A stretch of 8,120 nucleotides of DNA, taken from positions 1 through 8,120 of the forward strand of contig JAEKLU010000047.1 of NCBI GenBank assembly GCA_019509685.1. Reading direction: 5' to 3'. A model generated the notes under the pieces. That model was not told the DNA's origin. It searched no databases and was given only the letters and a program-made list of their open reading frames with translations. The first letter of the stretch is position 1, and each line of letters begins with the position of its first letter. The position numbers and the translations under genes were made by a program. Positions 1-6,598 of the stretch are shown here, piece after piece. The DNA comes from Mesorhizobium sp. (lineage in GTDB: Bacteria > Pseudomonadota > Alphaproteobacteria > Rhizobiales > Rhizobiaceae).

Positions 1-17
1 TTGATAAATAACGATAA

Positions 18-93
18 TGGTGGGCCCGGAGGGACTCGAACCCCCAACCAAGCGGTTATGAGCCGCCGGCTCTAACCATTGAGCTACAGGCCC
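18..93 (-). tRNA. tRNA-Ile(CAU), the lysidine-modified Ile2 type
   Basis: On the minus strand a full cloverleaf folds: a 7-bp acceptor stem starting GGGCCTG, the D-arm AGCTC...GAGC, an anticodon stem with loop CTCATAA (anticodon CAU at 60-58), a T-arm with loop TTCGAGT, discriminator A at 21 and an encoded CCA at 20-18, giving 76 nt. CAU anticodons occur in initiator Met, elongator Met and Ile2. The anticodon arm (loop CUCAUAA, followed by CUUGGU) resembles E. coli ileX and rhizobial Ile2 tRNAs as I recall them. The first acceptor pair G1-C72 is intact, which argues against initiator tRNA. Ile2 reads AUA after TilS converts C34 to lysidine. The tRNA call is very secure; Ile2 rather than elongator Met is likely but rests on remembered family sequences. 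Confidence 0.93.
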
Positions 94-103
94 CACGCGG
101 GCT

Positions 104-132
104 GGCTTAGTGTTTTTCGCTTCGCTGCACAA
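104..132 (-). promoter_or_regulatory. possible sigma-70 promoter of the tRNA
   Basis: On the minus strand a CTTGTGC element (-35 core at 132-127) is followed after exactly 17 bases by TAAGCC (109-104), which would start transcription a few bases before the mature tRNA 5' end at 93. Spacing and position fit, but both hexamers match the consensus poorly, so this is tentative. Confidence 0.25.
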
Positions 133-310
133 GACTTTCGAAAGCGCTGGCGGCAAATGCCAAAATCAGCCCATATTCGCACCGTAGAGCGGCCTGCGCC
201 CATAAGGCGCTGAAACAGGTCCGGCTCTCGCGCCGTGCTGCCGGCGAACGCCGTTTTTCAGGTCGAGGCAGACGGCAAGGGTGCCGGATCGCAGACATCG
301 AGGAGTTTTC

Positions 311-1021
311 ATGACCAGACATCTTTTGCCCATTGCGCTCGCTGCCGCGGTCGCCTTTCCGGCGCTGGCAAGCGCTGCCGACACACAAACCCCGCCCCGC
401 ATCATCGTCTCGGGCGAAGGCGAAGCGACTGTGGCGCCGGACATGGCGATCCTGTCGCTCAGCGTCATGCGCGAGGCAAAGACCGCGCGCGCGGCGCTCG
501 ACGCCAACAATGACGCCATGGCAGCGGTGATCGCGGCGATGAAGGCGGCCGGCATTGCCGACAAGGACCTGCAGACCGCCGGCATCCAGATCAATCCGCG
601 CTACAACTACACCAACAAGGCCGACGGCAGCCAGGAAGCCGAGCTCGTCGCCTATCAGGTGACGAACACGTTGTCGGTGCGCGTGCGCAATGTCGACAAA
701 ACCGGCGACATCCTCGACAAGGCGGTGTCGCTGGGTGTCAACCAGGGTGGCGGCATCGCCTTCACCAATGACGATCCGAAGGCGACGATCACCGAGGCGC
801 GCAAGAAGGCGGTGGCCGACGCCATCGCCAAGGCCAAGACGCTCGCCGAGGCCGCCGGCGTCAGCCTAGGCAAGGTGCTCGAAATCACCGATCAGAACAT
901 TTCGCCGGCGCCAATGCCGATGAGCGCCAAGGCGTTCGACGGCGCCCGTGCGGCGGTGCCGGTCCAGGCTGGCGAAAATTCCTACAATGTCCAGGTCACC
1001 GTCACTTTCGAGCTGAAGTAA
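311..1021 (+). CDS. periplasmic SIMPL-domain protein, BP26/Omp28 (YggE) family
   Basis: This is a 236-residue secreted protein. Residues 1-22 form a signal peptide (basic MTRH, Ala/Leu-rich core, ASA cleavage site before A23). From about residue 28 to the end it is a SIMPL (DUF541) domain, with the early GEGEATVAPDMAIL segment, a central KAAGI.DKDLQT segment and the late ARKKAVADAIAKAKTLAEAAGV helix. These segments, and the closing GENSYNV strand, closely resemble Brucella BP26/Omp28 as I remember it. BP26 is a periplasmic antigen that assembles into channel-like oligomers, and E. coli YggE is linked to oxidative-stress tolerance; the exact role is unsettled. The ATG at 311 is chosen over the in-frame ATG at 281 because GAGGAG (300-305) lies five bases before it and the signal peptide begins there. 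It is a single gene ending at a strong terminator. Confidence 0.93.
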   Translation: MTRHLLPIALAAAVAFPALASAADTQTPPRIIVSGEGEATVAPDMAILSLSVMREAKTARAALDANNDAMAAVIAAMKAAGIADKDLQTAGIQINPRYNYTNKADGSQEAELVAYQVTNTLSVRVRNVDKTGDILDKAVSLGVNQGGGIAFTNDDPKATITEARKKAVADAIAKAKTLAEAAGVSLGKVLEITDQNISPAPMPMSAKAFDGARAAVPVQAGENSYNVQVTVTFELK

Positions 1022-1045
1022 GCCTCAGCCCGGCCGGTTAACGAC

Positions 1046-1079
1046 AAAACCCCGGAGGATCGATCCTCCGGGGTTTTTT
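1046..1079. terminator. bidirectional Rho-independent terminator between convergent genes
   Basis: This is a perfect inverted repeat with 16-base arms (1046-1061 and 1062-1077) and its axis between 1061 and 1062. The core is CCCCGGAGGATC with its complement. Six T (1074-1079) follow on the plus strand and four A precede, giving a T-tract on the minus strand as well. It lies 25 bases after the SIMPL gene and 78 bases past the end of the convergent small secreted-protein gene, so it can end both transcripts. Confidence 0.92.
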
Positions 1080-1156
1080 CGAGCCACACGCTTCAATTGC
1101 TTGAAGGAGCTCCAGGCGATCCTTGGAGAGGATCATCCCCCTCCCACCGATCGAGC

Positions 1157-1522
1157 TCAGCGATAGATGATCGGGCAGCCGCGCTCGTTGGCGAACACCA
1201 CCACGACGCGGTCGCCATCCTGGCGGCCAGCCACCTTCACGGTGCGGCGGCTGATATCGACGATGCGGGCGCGATGCAGGCCCATGCGCTCGGCCTTGTC
1301 GAGAGCGCGGTCCGGCGAGCAACCGCGCCAGTCGCGATCACGGTCACGGTCGCGACGCCAGTCACGGCGATAGCCGTCGTCGTCGCCGGTGTAGACGCCG
1401 AAGCGCGGATCATGCCTGTCGCCAAAGCCGAGATAGAGGCTGTCCGCATGCGCCGGAATGGCGGTGAGCGTGCCAAGCCCGACAAGAGCCGAAAGGGCTG
1501 CCGTCTTGATCGTGTTCAACAT
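1157..1522 (-). CDS. small secreted Arg/Asp-rich protein of unknown function, possibly SOS-controlled
   Basis: This is a 121-residue protein. Residues 1-26 are a clear signal peptide (MLNTIKTAALSALVGLG core, cleavage after AHA before D27). Residues 28-50 are Gly/Asp/Tyr-rich. Residues 52-66 form a charged stretch of alternating Arg, Asp and Trp (RRDWRRDRDRDRDW). Residues 67-121 look like a small folded domain bounded by two cysteines (C68 and C116) that could form a disulfide. Its pattern of a helix with ALDKAERMGL, then two strands around TVKVAG and VVVVF, vaguely recalls a PepSY-like fold, but I cannot assign a family. A longer reading frame starts at 1618, but the ATG at 1522 is preferred because the signal peptide begins there and AAGGAG lies ten bases upstream. 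The upstream region carries two LexA-like boxes (1593-1627). Similar short secreted proteins occur in rhizobia as hypotheticals. Confidence 0.82.
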   Translation of the reverse strand: MLNTIKTAALSALVGLGTLTAIPAHADSLYLGFGDRHDPRFGVYTGDDDGYRRDWRRDRDRDRDWRGCSPDRALDKAERMGLHRARIVDISRRTVKVAGRQDGDRVVVVFANERGCPIIYR

Positions 1523-1592
1523 CGTCTTCTTTCTCCTTGTTGCGGGCTCTCGCCCTTCGAACCGATGGTTTGGAAAATGCTCTTTCCTATCT

Positions 1593-1627
1593 GAACTATT
1601 TGCGAACCGGCCGTTCATGTCCGGTTC
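1593..1627 (-). promoter_or_regulatory. paired LexA-type SOS boxes in mirrored arrangement
   Basis: Alphaproteobacterial LexA binds direct repeats written GTTC-N7-GTTC (or GAAC-N7-GAAC on the other strand). Here GAAC (1593-1596), seven bases, and GAAC (1604-1607) form one exact box with an A/T-rich spacer. GTTC (1613-1616), seven bases, and GTTC (1624-1627) form a second exact box. The two lie head-to-head around a 5-base CGGCC centre, with box centres 20 bases apart. They sit 71-105 bases upstream of the small secreted-protein gene that starts at 1522 and reads away from them. The other neighbour ends at 1772, so only this gene can be the target. LexA binding is inferred from the spacing; I could not identify the promoter hexamers with confidence. 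Confidence 0.6.
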
Positions 1628-1771
1628 ATCTGGCAGGGAAATGGAAACTCCCCTCGCCCATTCGCTGTAAAGCTTCGGCTGTCTAACGCGCCAAACACGC
1701 TGACGCTTCCCAGACGGCCTCGTTGTTAAAATGCCGGCGAGCCACGATTCGGTATCAAAATGCGAACCTTT

Positions 1772-2218
1772 TTAGGGTTCGTCATCGAGTATATAGTCAA
1801 AATAGTCGTCTGGCTCGGCGAGATCGGTTTCCTTGGCCTTCACGCGGCCTTGCATCGAAATTCCGGCCTCGTGCACGGTCTGCGCGCTTCCCGAAACCAG
1901 CCTGTGCCACCAATAGAGATCGTGGCCCTCGGCAACCAACCGGTAGGCGCAGGTCTTCGGCAGCCAGGTGATGGTGCGCACATTCTGCGGCGTCAGCCCG
2001 ACGCAATCGGGCACACGCGCCAGGCGATTGGCATAGTCGGAGCAACGGCAATTGTCGGCGTCGAACAGCCGGCAGCCGACGCTTGTCCAGAAGATCTCGC
2101 CCGTATCCTCGTCCTCGAGTTTCGACAGGCAGCATTTGCCGCAGCCATCGCAAAGCGACTCCCACTCGGCCGGGGTCATCGCCTCAAGCGTCTTGGTTTT
2201 CCAGAAGGGCGCGGTCAT
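1772..2218 (-). CDS. YcgN/UPF0260 family cysteine-cluster protein
   Basis: This 148-residue protein belongs to the YcgN/UPF0260 family (YkgJ-type cysteine cluster), probably cytosolic and metal-binding, with unknown function. Nine cysteines are visible: C23, C26, C29 and C30 in the signature CDGCGKCC, then C49, C57, C59, C72 and C90. Family landmarks PFW..KTLE at the N terminus, [18 protein letters not shown] and GHDL..WH match E. coli YcgN as I recall it, and the length is normal. The ATG at 2218 is chosen because homology begins with [13 protein letters not shown]. An in-frame TTG at 2254 would add twelve residues that do not look like the family. The ribosome site is poor (AGGGGT directly before the ATG). 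It is divergent from the OmpA-like gene and separated from the next leftward gene by about 250 bases. Confidence 0.93.
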   Translation of the reverse strand: MTAPFWKTKTLEAMTPAEWESLCDGCGKCCLSKLEDEDTGEIFWTSVGCRLFDADNCRCSDYANRLARVPDCVGLTPQNVRTITWLPKTCAYRLVAEGHDLYWWHRLVSGSAQTVHEAGISMQGRVKAKETDLAEPDDYFDYILDDEP

Positions 2219-2262
2219 ACCCCTGGATTTGGCCCCGCGGCGCGTCCTGGTCAAGCATTGCT

Positions 2263-2273
2263 GTCACAGTGAC
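2263..2273. promoter_or_regulatory. 11-base palindrome in divergent intergenic region
   Basis: GTCACAGTGAC is a perfect palindrome with a single central base. It lies between the divergent YcgN gene (45 bases from its ATG) and the OmpA-like gene. The position suits an operator for the leftward gene, but no regulator can be named and a palindrome this short can occur by chance. Confidence 0.2.
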
Positions 2274-2354
2274 CCGGTATCAACATTAGAAAAACACCAA
2301 ATCGCCTTCAAAAGGCCGGCCGGGCATCCTTGGCTGGCGTCAATGCCTTGCAAC

Positions 2355-2380
2355 GGAACCAATTGCGGTTGATGAAAGTT
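2355..2380 (+). promoter_or_regulatory. possible EcfG/RpoE2 general-stress promoter
   Basis: GGAAC (2355-2359) is followed by 18 bases and GTT (2378-2380), followed by another T. This fits the GGAAC...GTT pattern of promoters used by the general stress sigma factor EcfG/RpoE2 of Rhizobiales, although the base before GTT is A rather than the usual C or G. Transcription would begin around 2386-2390, leaving a leader of about 25-30 bases with the AAGGAG ribosome site of the OmpA-like gene. No convincing sigma-70 promoter was seen in this gap. Confidence 0.35.
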
Positions 2381-2415
2381 TGGGCAGGGATGGGACCCCA
2401 CAAGGAGAATTGCAT

Positions 2416-4788
2416 ATGAAACGCCAACCTCGGATTCTGGCGGGCACGGCAATCGGCCTGCTTATGGCATCCGCGCCGTTGGGCGCGTACCCGCTGCAGG
2501 GGAGTGCTGCTTTCGGGACCTCGCATGGCGCGCCGCTGATCCTGGCTCAGGCAAAGTGCGCCGAAGGCCAGTCGGCGGAGGAATGCGCCCAAGCAGGTCA
2601 ACAGGGGGCAGGTCAGGGCGAAGCCGAGCAGCCGCGCAAGAAGAAGCGCGAACAGCAGCAGGAGACGCAATCCGCTCCGGCGGCGGAGCAGGCTGCTCCA
2701 GCCGAGCCCGAGCAAAAGCCGCGCAAGAAGCGGCAGGTTGAGCAGACCGAGGCGCCCGCCTCCGACCAGGGTGCGGCGCCTGCGACCGAGGAACCGCAGC
2801 CGCGCAAGAAGAAGCGCGAGCAGCAGATCGAGGCAGCACCTGCCGGTGAGGCCGCACCGGCCAATGACGACCAACAGCAGGGCGGCCAGGGGCGTAAGAA
2901 GCACAAACAGGAACAACAGCAGCAAATAGAGGCCGCGCCGGCCGATCAAGGTGGCGGGCAGCCTGCGACCGACGAACAGCAGCCACGCAAGAAAAAGCGC
3001 AACCAGCAGATCGAAGCGGCACCCGCCGACCAGCAGCAGCCTGCCGAGCAGGTCGCGCCCGCTGGCGGCGACCAGCAGCAAGGCAATCAGGGTCGCAAGA
3101 AGCGCAAGCACGATCAGCAGCAGCAGACGGAAGGCGCGCCTGCCGGCGAGGCCACGCCGACCGAGCAGACCGCTCCTGCCAATGACAACGGGCAAGGAAC
3201 CAATCAGGGCAAGAAGAAGCATCGCCAGAACCAGCAGGGCGAGCAGCAACCTGCCGGCCAGACGCCGGCGACTGAACCGGCGCAGAAAACAGCACCGGCA
3301 GGCGAACCGGTACCTCAGGCCGAGCCGCTGCAGAATGGCGAGCAACCGGTCCAGGGCGAGCAACCCCAGGACAAGAAGAAGCGCGGCAAGAAGCCGACCA
3401 CTGCCGAGCAGCCGGCAAATGGTGACCAGCCGGCAACCGGCGAACAACCCAAAGCCGGTGAACCGACAAAGACCGGCCAACAGCCCGCTACCGGCGAGCA
3501 GCAACCCGCCACTGGCGAGCAACCAGCCAACGGCAATCAGCCCGCCAACAACAACCAGCCGGCGAAGGGCGGCGATGCCGCGCAGGGCGAGACCGCAAAC
3601 CCGAACGAGGCGCCCCTCCTCGACAGCCAGAAAGATGCCGATCGCAAGCATCGTGGCGGCCGCAACAACAATGGCGGCCAGAACGGCGGCGGCCAGAACG
3701 ACAATGGCCAGGCCGGCAATGGCCAGAATGGCAATCAGGCTGGACAAGGTGGACAGCAGGCGCAGAAGCCGGCCCCGGTCGATCAGGGCCCGCCGCCGAC
3801 CGACGACCAGTCGGCGCAGCAGGCGATCAAGCGTGAGAAGATCGTCCCCGTGGACGAGGAGAAGGGCAAGCGGGTCGACCGCACGCCCGAAGATTTTGCA
3901 CGCGATCGCCGGCGGCCAAAGGGCGCTGACGTGCTGAAGCAGTTCGGCGACCGCGTCATCATCCAGTTCAACAACCAGACCTTCGTGGAGAGCAACGAGG
4001 CGCCTCGCCTCACCCGCGGCGCCAAGGATGTCTACTACGAGGACCTGTCGGGCGGCCGCTCGCGCGAAACGGTCGAACGCGGCAATGGCGTTCGCGTCGT
4101 CACCATCCGCAACCGCTATGGCGACGTCATCCAGCGCTCGCGCGTCATGCCGGATGGCCGCGAGTATATCCTCAGCTATGTCGACGAACGACAGGATCGG
4201 GATGACGGCGATTGGCGTGATCCCGGCGACGACCTGCCGCCGATGCGGCTGACGATCCCGCGGCGTGACTACATCCTCGATTCCGAGGACGTGGAGAGCG
4301 ACGACGATTACTACAATTTCCTCGAGCAGCCGCCGGTGGAAAAGGTGCAGCGCCTCTATTCGATCGACGAGGTCAAGCGCTCGGCCCGCGTGCGCGACAT
4401 TGCCCGCCGCATCGATCTCGACACGTTGAACTTCGACTTCGGCTCGGCGACGATTTCCGACACCGAAGTGCAGAAGCTTGATGGCGTCGCCAACGCCATG
4501 GAAAAGCTGCTCAAGAAGAACCCGGCGGAGACCTTCCTGATCGAAGGTCACACCGACGCGGTAGGCACGCCAGATGCAAATCTGGCTCTGTCGGACCGCC
4601 GCGCGGAATCGGTTGCCGAAGCACTCACCAATGCCTTCGGCATCCCGGCCGAGAACCTCACCACACAAGGCTATGGCGAGGAGTATCTGAAAGTGAACAC
4701 ACAGGCTCCGAACCGTGAAAACCGGCGCGTCGCCATCCGTCGCATCACCTCGCTGGTGGCGCCGGTGGCGAGCAACAGCCAGCAGTAA
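2416..4788 (+). CDS. OmpA-family peptidoglycan-binding protein with long Gln/Lys/Pro/Ala-rich repeat region
   Basis: This is a 790-residue envelope protein. The start is ATG 2416, with AAGGAG (2402-2407) eight bases upstream; an in-frame ATG at 2380 lacks this. Residues 1 to about 30 are an export signal (MKRQPRILAGTAIGLLMASA), with the exact cleavage site unclear. Residues 60-330 carry eight basic clusters (PRKKKR, GRKKHK, GKKKHR types) separated by Gln-rich tracts and EAAPA or EQ-rich linkers. Residues 335-385 hold GEQPAT-like hexapeptides, and residues 414-448 are Gly/Asn/Gln-rich. This half is predicted to be disordered. Residues 460-665 are a more ordered segment that I do not recognise. 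Residues 668-785 are an OmpA C-terminal domain: LNFDFGSATI (from L671), then GHTDAVG, LSDRRAESV, GYGE and NRENRRV. D714 and R729 match the Asp/Arg pair that holds diaminopimelate in Acinetobacter OmpA. It probably tethers the envelope to peptidoglycan; no beta-barrel is evident. A terminator follows 55 bases after the stop. Confidence 0.92.
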   Translation: MKRQPRILAGTAIGLLMASAPLGAYPLQGSAAFGTSHGAPLILAQAKCAEGQSAEECAQAGQQGAGQGEAEQPRKKKREQQQETQSAPAAEQAAPAEPEQKPRKKRQVEQTEAPASDQGAAPATEEPQPRKKKREQQIEAAPAGEAAPANDDQQQGGQGRKKHKQEQQQQIEAAPADQGGGQPATDEQQPRKKKRNQQIEAAPADQQQPAEQVAPAGGDQQQGNQGRKKRKHDQQQQTEGAPAGEATPTEQTAPANDNGQGTNQGKKKHRQNQQGEQQPAGQTPATEPAQKTAPAGEPVPQAEPLQNGEQPVQGEQPQDKKKRGKKPTTAEQPANGDQPATGEQPKAGEPTKTGQQPATGEQQPATGEQPANGNQPANNNQPAKGGDAAQGETANPNEAPLLDSQKDADRKHRGGRNNNGGQNGGGQNDNGQAGNGQNGNQAGQGGQQAQKPAPVDQGPPPTDDQSAQQAIKREKIVPVDEEKGKRVDRTPEDFARDRRRPKGADVLKQFGDRVIIQFNNQTFVESNEAPRLTRGAKDVYYEDLSGGRSRETVERGNGVRVVTIRNRYGDVIQRSRVMPDGREYILSYVDERQDRDDGDWRDPGDDLPPMRLTIPRRDYILDSEDVESDDDYYNFLEQPPVEKVQRLYSIDEVKRSARVRDIARRIDLDTLNFDFGSATISDTEVQKLDGVANAMEKLLKKNPAETFLIEGHTDAVGTPDANLALSDRRAESVAEALTNAFGIPAENLTTQGYGEEYLKVNTQAPNRENRRVAIRRITSLVAPVASNSQQ
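2629..3393 (+). repeat. degenerate tandem repeat coding for basic clusters
   Basis: Within the OmpA-like gene, a unit coding for a basic cluster (PRKKKRE, PRKKRQ, PRKKKRE, GRKKHKQ, PRKKKRN, GRKKRKH, GKKKHRQ, DKKKRGKK) followed by Gln-rich and Ala/Pro-rich linker recurs eight times at irregular spacing. The best DNA match is between copies starting near 2632 and 2800, which are identical over most of 21 bases. The divergence of other copies suggests old duplications kept for composition rather than a recent expansion. Confidence 0.75.
3403..3570 (+). repeat. GEQPAT-like hexapeptide repeats
   Basis: Inside the same gene, codons for GDQPAT, GEQPKA, GEPTKT, GQQPAT, GEQQPAT, GEQPAN, GNQPAN and NNQPAK follow one another in an 18-base period with one insertion. 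This differs in composition from the upstream basic-cluster repeat and leads into a Gly/Asn/Gln-rich tract at about 3650-3765. Confidence 0.75.
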
Positions 4789-4842
4789 TGAGCGTTTGAT
4801 TTCAAAAACCTAACCGGATTTCCGGAATCAGCGCGAGAGATG

Positions 4843-4877
4843 AAGGCCCGTCCCGTTCCGGACGGGCCTTTTCTTTC
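4843..4877 (+). terminator. Rho-independent terminator of the OmpA-like gene
   Basis: An 11-bp stem (AAGGCCCGTCC at 4843-4853 with its complement at 4860-4870) and a 6-base loop are followed by a T-rich tract TTCTTTCC. It lies 55 bases after the OmpA-like stop codon. Confidence 0.88.
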
Positions 4878-4920
4878 CTGGCTCAAGAAGATTTGTCCTG
4901 TCGATTAGGGCCTGCTCATT

Positions 4921-5028
4921 GAATCGCCGCATTGCGACACCCAGATTCTGTGCAGGGCGTTCCCTGCCCTGTCCCGACTCCAGCGGGACACACTGAGCCC
5001 CGCCGGTCCCTCTCCGGCGGGGTTTTTT
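4921..5028 (+). ncRNA. possible structured small RNA between two terminators
   Basis: The 308-base gap 4789-5096 has no credible reading frame. After the OmpA-like terminator it holds a run of separate hairpins: a weak one (TCGC 4924-4927 with GCGA 4934-4937), GCAGGG/CCCTGC (4952-4967, 4-base loop), TGTCCCG/CGGGACA (4970-4990) and a strong terminator stem (4998-5022) ending in six T. Such a chain of hairpins ending in an intrinsic terminator, insulated upstream by another terminator, is how rhizobial trans-acting small RNAs are built. The 5' end is a guess: a TTGTCC (4893-4898) could be a -35 element, but no good -10 follows. It could instead be only a second terminator for OmpA read-through. 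I cannot match it to a named RNA family. Confidence 0.3.
4998..5028 (+). terminator. strong Rho-independent terminator upstream of the UPF0114 gene
   Basis: A 9-bp G/C stem (CCCCGCCGG at 4998-5006 with its complement at 5014-5022) and a 7-base pyrimidine loop TCCCTCT are followed by six T (5023-5028). There is no gene immediately before it other than the already terminated OmpA-like gene, which is why a small RNA is suspected. Confidence 0.88.
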
Positions 5029-5031
5029 GTC

Positions 5032-5060
5032 TTGAAAACTAGGCCCATCTGGCCGATTAC
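5032..5060 (+). promoter_or_regulatory. likely sigma-70 promoter of the UPF0114 gene
   Basis: TTGAAA (5032-5037, within CTTGAAAA) and GATTAC (5055-5060) are separated by 17 bases. A start site near 5067 would give a 30-base leader. Because a strong terminator ends at 5028, the downstream gene needs its own promoter in just this interval, which supports the call despite a mediocre -10. Confidence 0.4.
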
Positions 5061-5096
5061 GGACCGCATGCTGGAGCGAAACCACCGGAAGCCTTT

Positions 5097-5612
5097 ATGA
5101 AGCGTCTCGAACTCGCCATTGAATCCATCATCCTCGCCTCGCGCTGGCTGCTGGTCGTCTTCTATCTGGGACTCGGCGTGGCGCTGGCGATCTACGCGCT
5201 GTCCTTCGGCAAGAAGCTCTATGAGTTCGTGACCAGCGCCTTCACGCTCGGCGACACCGACACGATCCTGAAGATGCTGGGCCTGATCGACGCCGCGCTC
5301 GTCGCTTCGCTGGTGGTGATGGTGATCATTTCGGGCTACGAGAACTTCGTCAGCCGCTTCGATGACCAGGATGGCGAGGTCCACTGGCTGGGCACGATCG
5401 ATGTCGGCTCGCTCAAGGTCAAGGTCGCCTCGACCATCGTCGCCATCTCCTCGATCCACCTTTTGCAGGTGTTCCTCAACTCCGTTTCCTACACGACCGA
5501 GCAATTGATGTGGCTGACCATCATTCACATCGCCTTCGTCGTCTCGGCGTTCATGCTCGCCTATATCGACCGGGTGATGGCGCTGGCCAAGGGCAAGAAG
5601 GCTGAGGAATAG
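5097..5612 (+). CDS. UPF0114/YqhA family inner-membrane protein (TIGR00645)
   Basis: This 171-residue integral membrane protein has four hydrophobic segments at about residues 15-37, 60-80, 108-128 and 138-157. Family marks shared with E. coli YqhA as I recall it are ASRWLL near the N terminus, the ISGYENFVS motif (78-86), WLG (97-99), SLKVKVASTIVAISSIHLL (105-123) and MW..IIH..FV.SAF (138-152). The length is typical. The function of the family is not established. The ATG at 5097 has GGAAG (5087-5091) five bases upstream. It sits alone between an upstream terminator and a convergent dehydrogenase gene whose stop is only 16 bases away. Confidence 0.95.
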   Translation: MKRLELAIESIILASRWLLVVFYLGLGVALAIYALSFGKKLYEFVTSAFTLGDTDTILKMLGLIDAALVASLVVMVIISGYENFVSRFDDQDGEVHWLGTIDVGSLKVKVASTIVAISSIHLLQVFLNSVSYTTEQLMWLTIIHIAFVVSAFMLAYIDRVMALAKGKKAEE

Positions 5613-5628
5613 GCTCGCTTTGTGAGCG

Positions 5629-6495
<867 letters not shown>

Positions 6496-6500
6496 CTCTC

Positions 6501-6523
6501 GCCTCCCTCTTCAATTGGGAGGC
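6501..6523 (-). promoter_or_regulatory. leader hairpin that sequesters the dehydrogenase Shine-Dalgarno
   Basis: In the transcript, GCCTCCC (6523-6517), a 9-base loop and GGGAGGC (6507-6501) form a perfect 7-bp stem, six of its pairs G-C. The 3' arm contains the GGGAGG ribosome site, six bases before the ATG at 6495, so folding would block initiation. The pairing is directly visible; a regulatory role is inferred. Confidence 0.45.
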
Positions 6524-6525
6524 AA

Positions 6526-6553
6526 CTTGCGCGGCTCGCAGACACTGCGCAAG
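6526..6553 (-). promoter_or_regulatory. second leader inverted repeat upstream of the dehydrogenase
   Basis: CTTGCGC (6553-6547) and GCGCAAG (6532-6526) pair over 7 bp around a 14-base loop, two bases before the hairpin that covers the ribosome site. It could be an additional RNA stem or, as DNA, an operator. There is no T-tract, so it is not a terminator. Confidence 0.35.
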
Positions 6554-6598
6554 GGCCGAAGGCGTCAGACCGAGATGACGCAACGTCGTGCAGGCGGG

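Noticed and set aside
1..93. The tRNA gene as an attachment site for an integrated element.
   Set aside because: No integrase, no repeated tRNA 3' end and no composition change is seen in the window.
1763..1781. A 6-bp hairpin (CGAACC/GGTTCG) whose loop contains the YcgN stop codon, possibly a terminator.
   Set aside because: The stem is short and the following T-run is only four bases and displaced, so a terminator role is not convincing.
2629..3765. The tandem repeats as a CRISPR array or phase-variable microsatellite.
   Set aside because: The repeats are in-frame, diverged and code for protein; there are no constant repeats with unique spacers and no long perfect short-unit tract.
2951..3937. 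A 328-codon plus-strand frame rich in Arg/Ser inside the OmpA-like gene.
   Set aside because: It is a +2 frame shadow of the low-complexity repeat, with no domain and no ribosome site.
2308..4668. A 786-codon open frame on the minus strand, opposite the OmpA-like gene, with Leu/Ala-rich membrane-like composition.
   Set aside because: Its codons are exact reverse complements of the sense codons, so it stays open simply because TTA, CTA and TCA are absent from the sense gene at this GC content. Its Leu and Arg runs are the complements of Gln, Lys and Ala codons. It has no sensible start context, and the sense gene has a signal peptide, a ribosome site and a clear OmpA domain.
5612..5628. A small hairpin in the 16-base gap between the convergent UPF0114 and dehydrogenase genes.
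   Set aside because: The 6-bp stem includes a G-U pair and has no T-tract on either side, so it is unlikely to terminate transcription.
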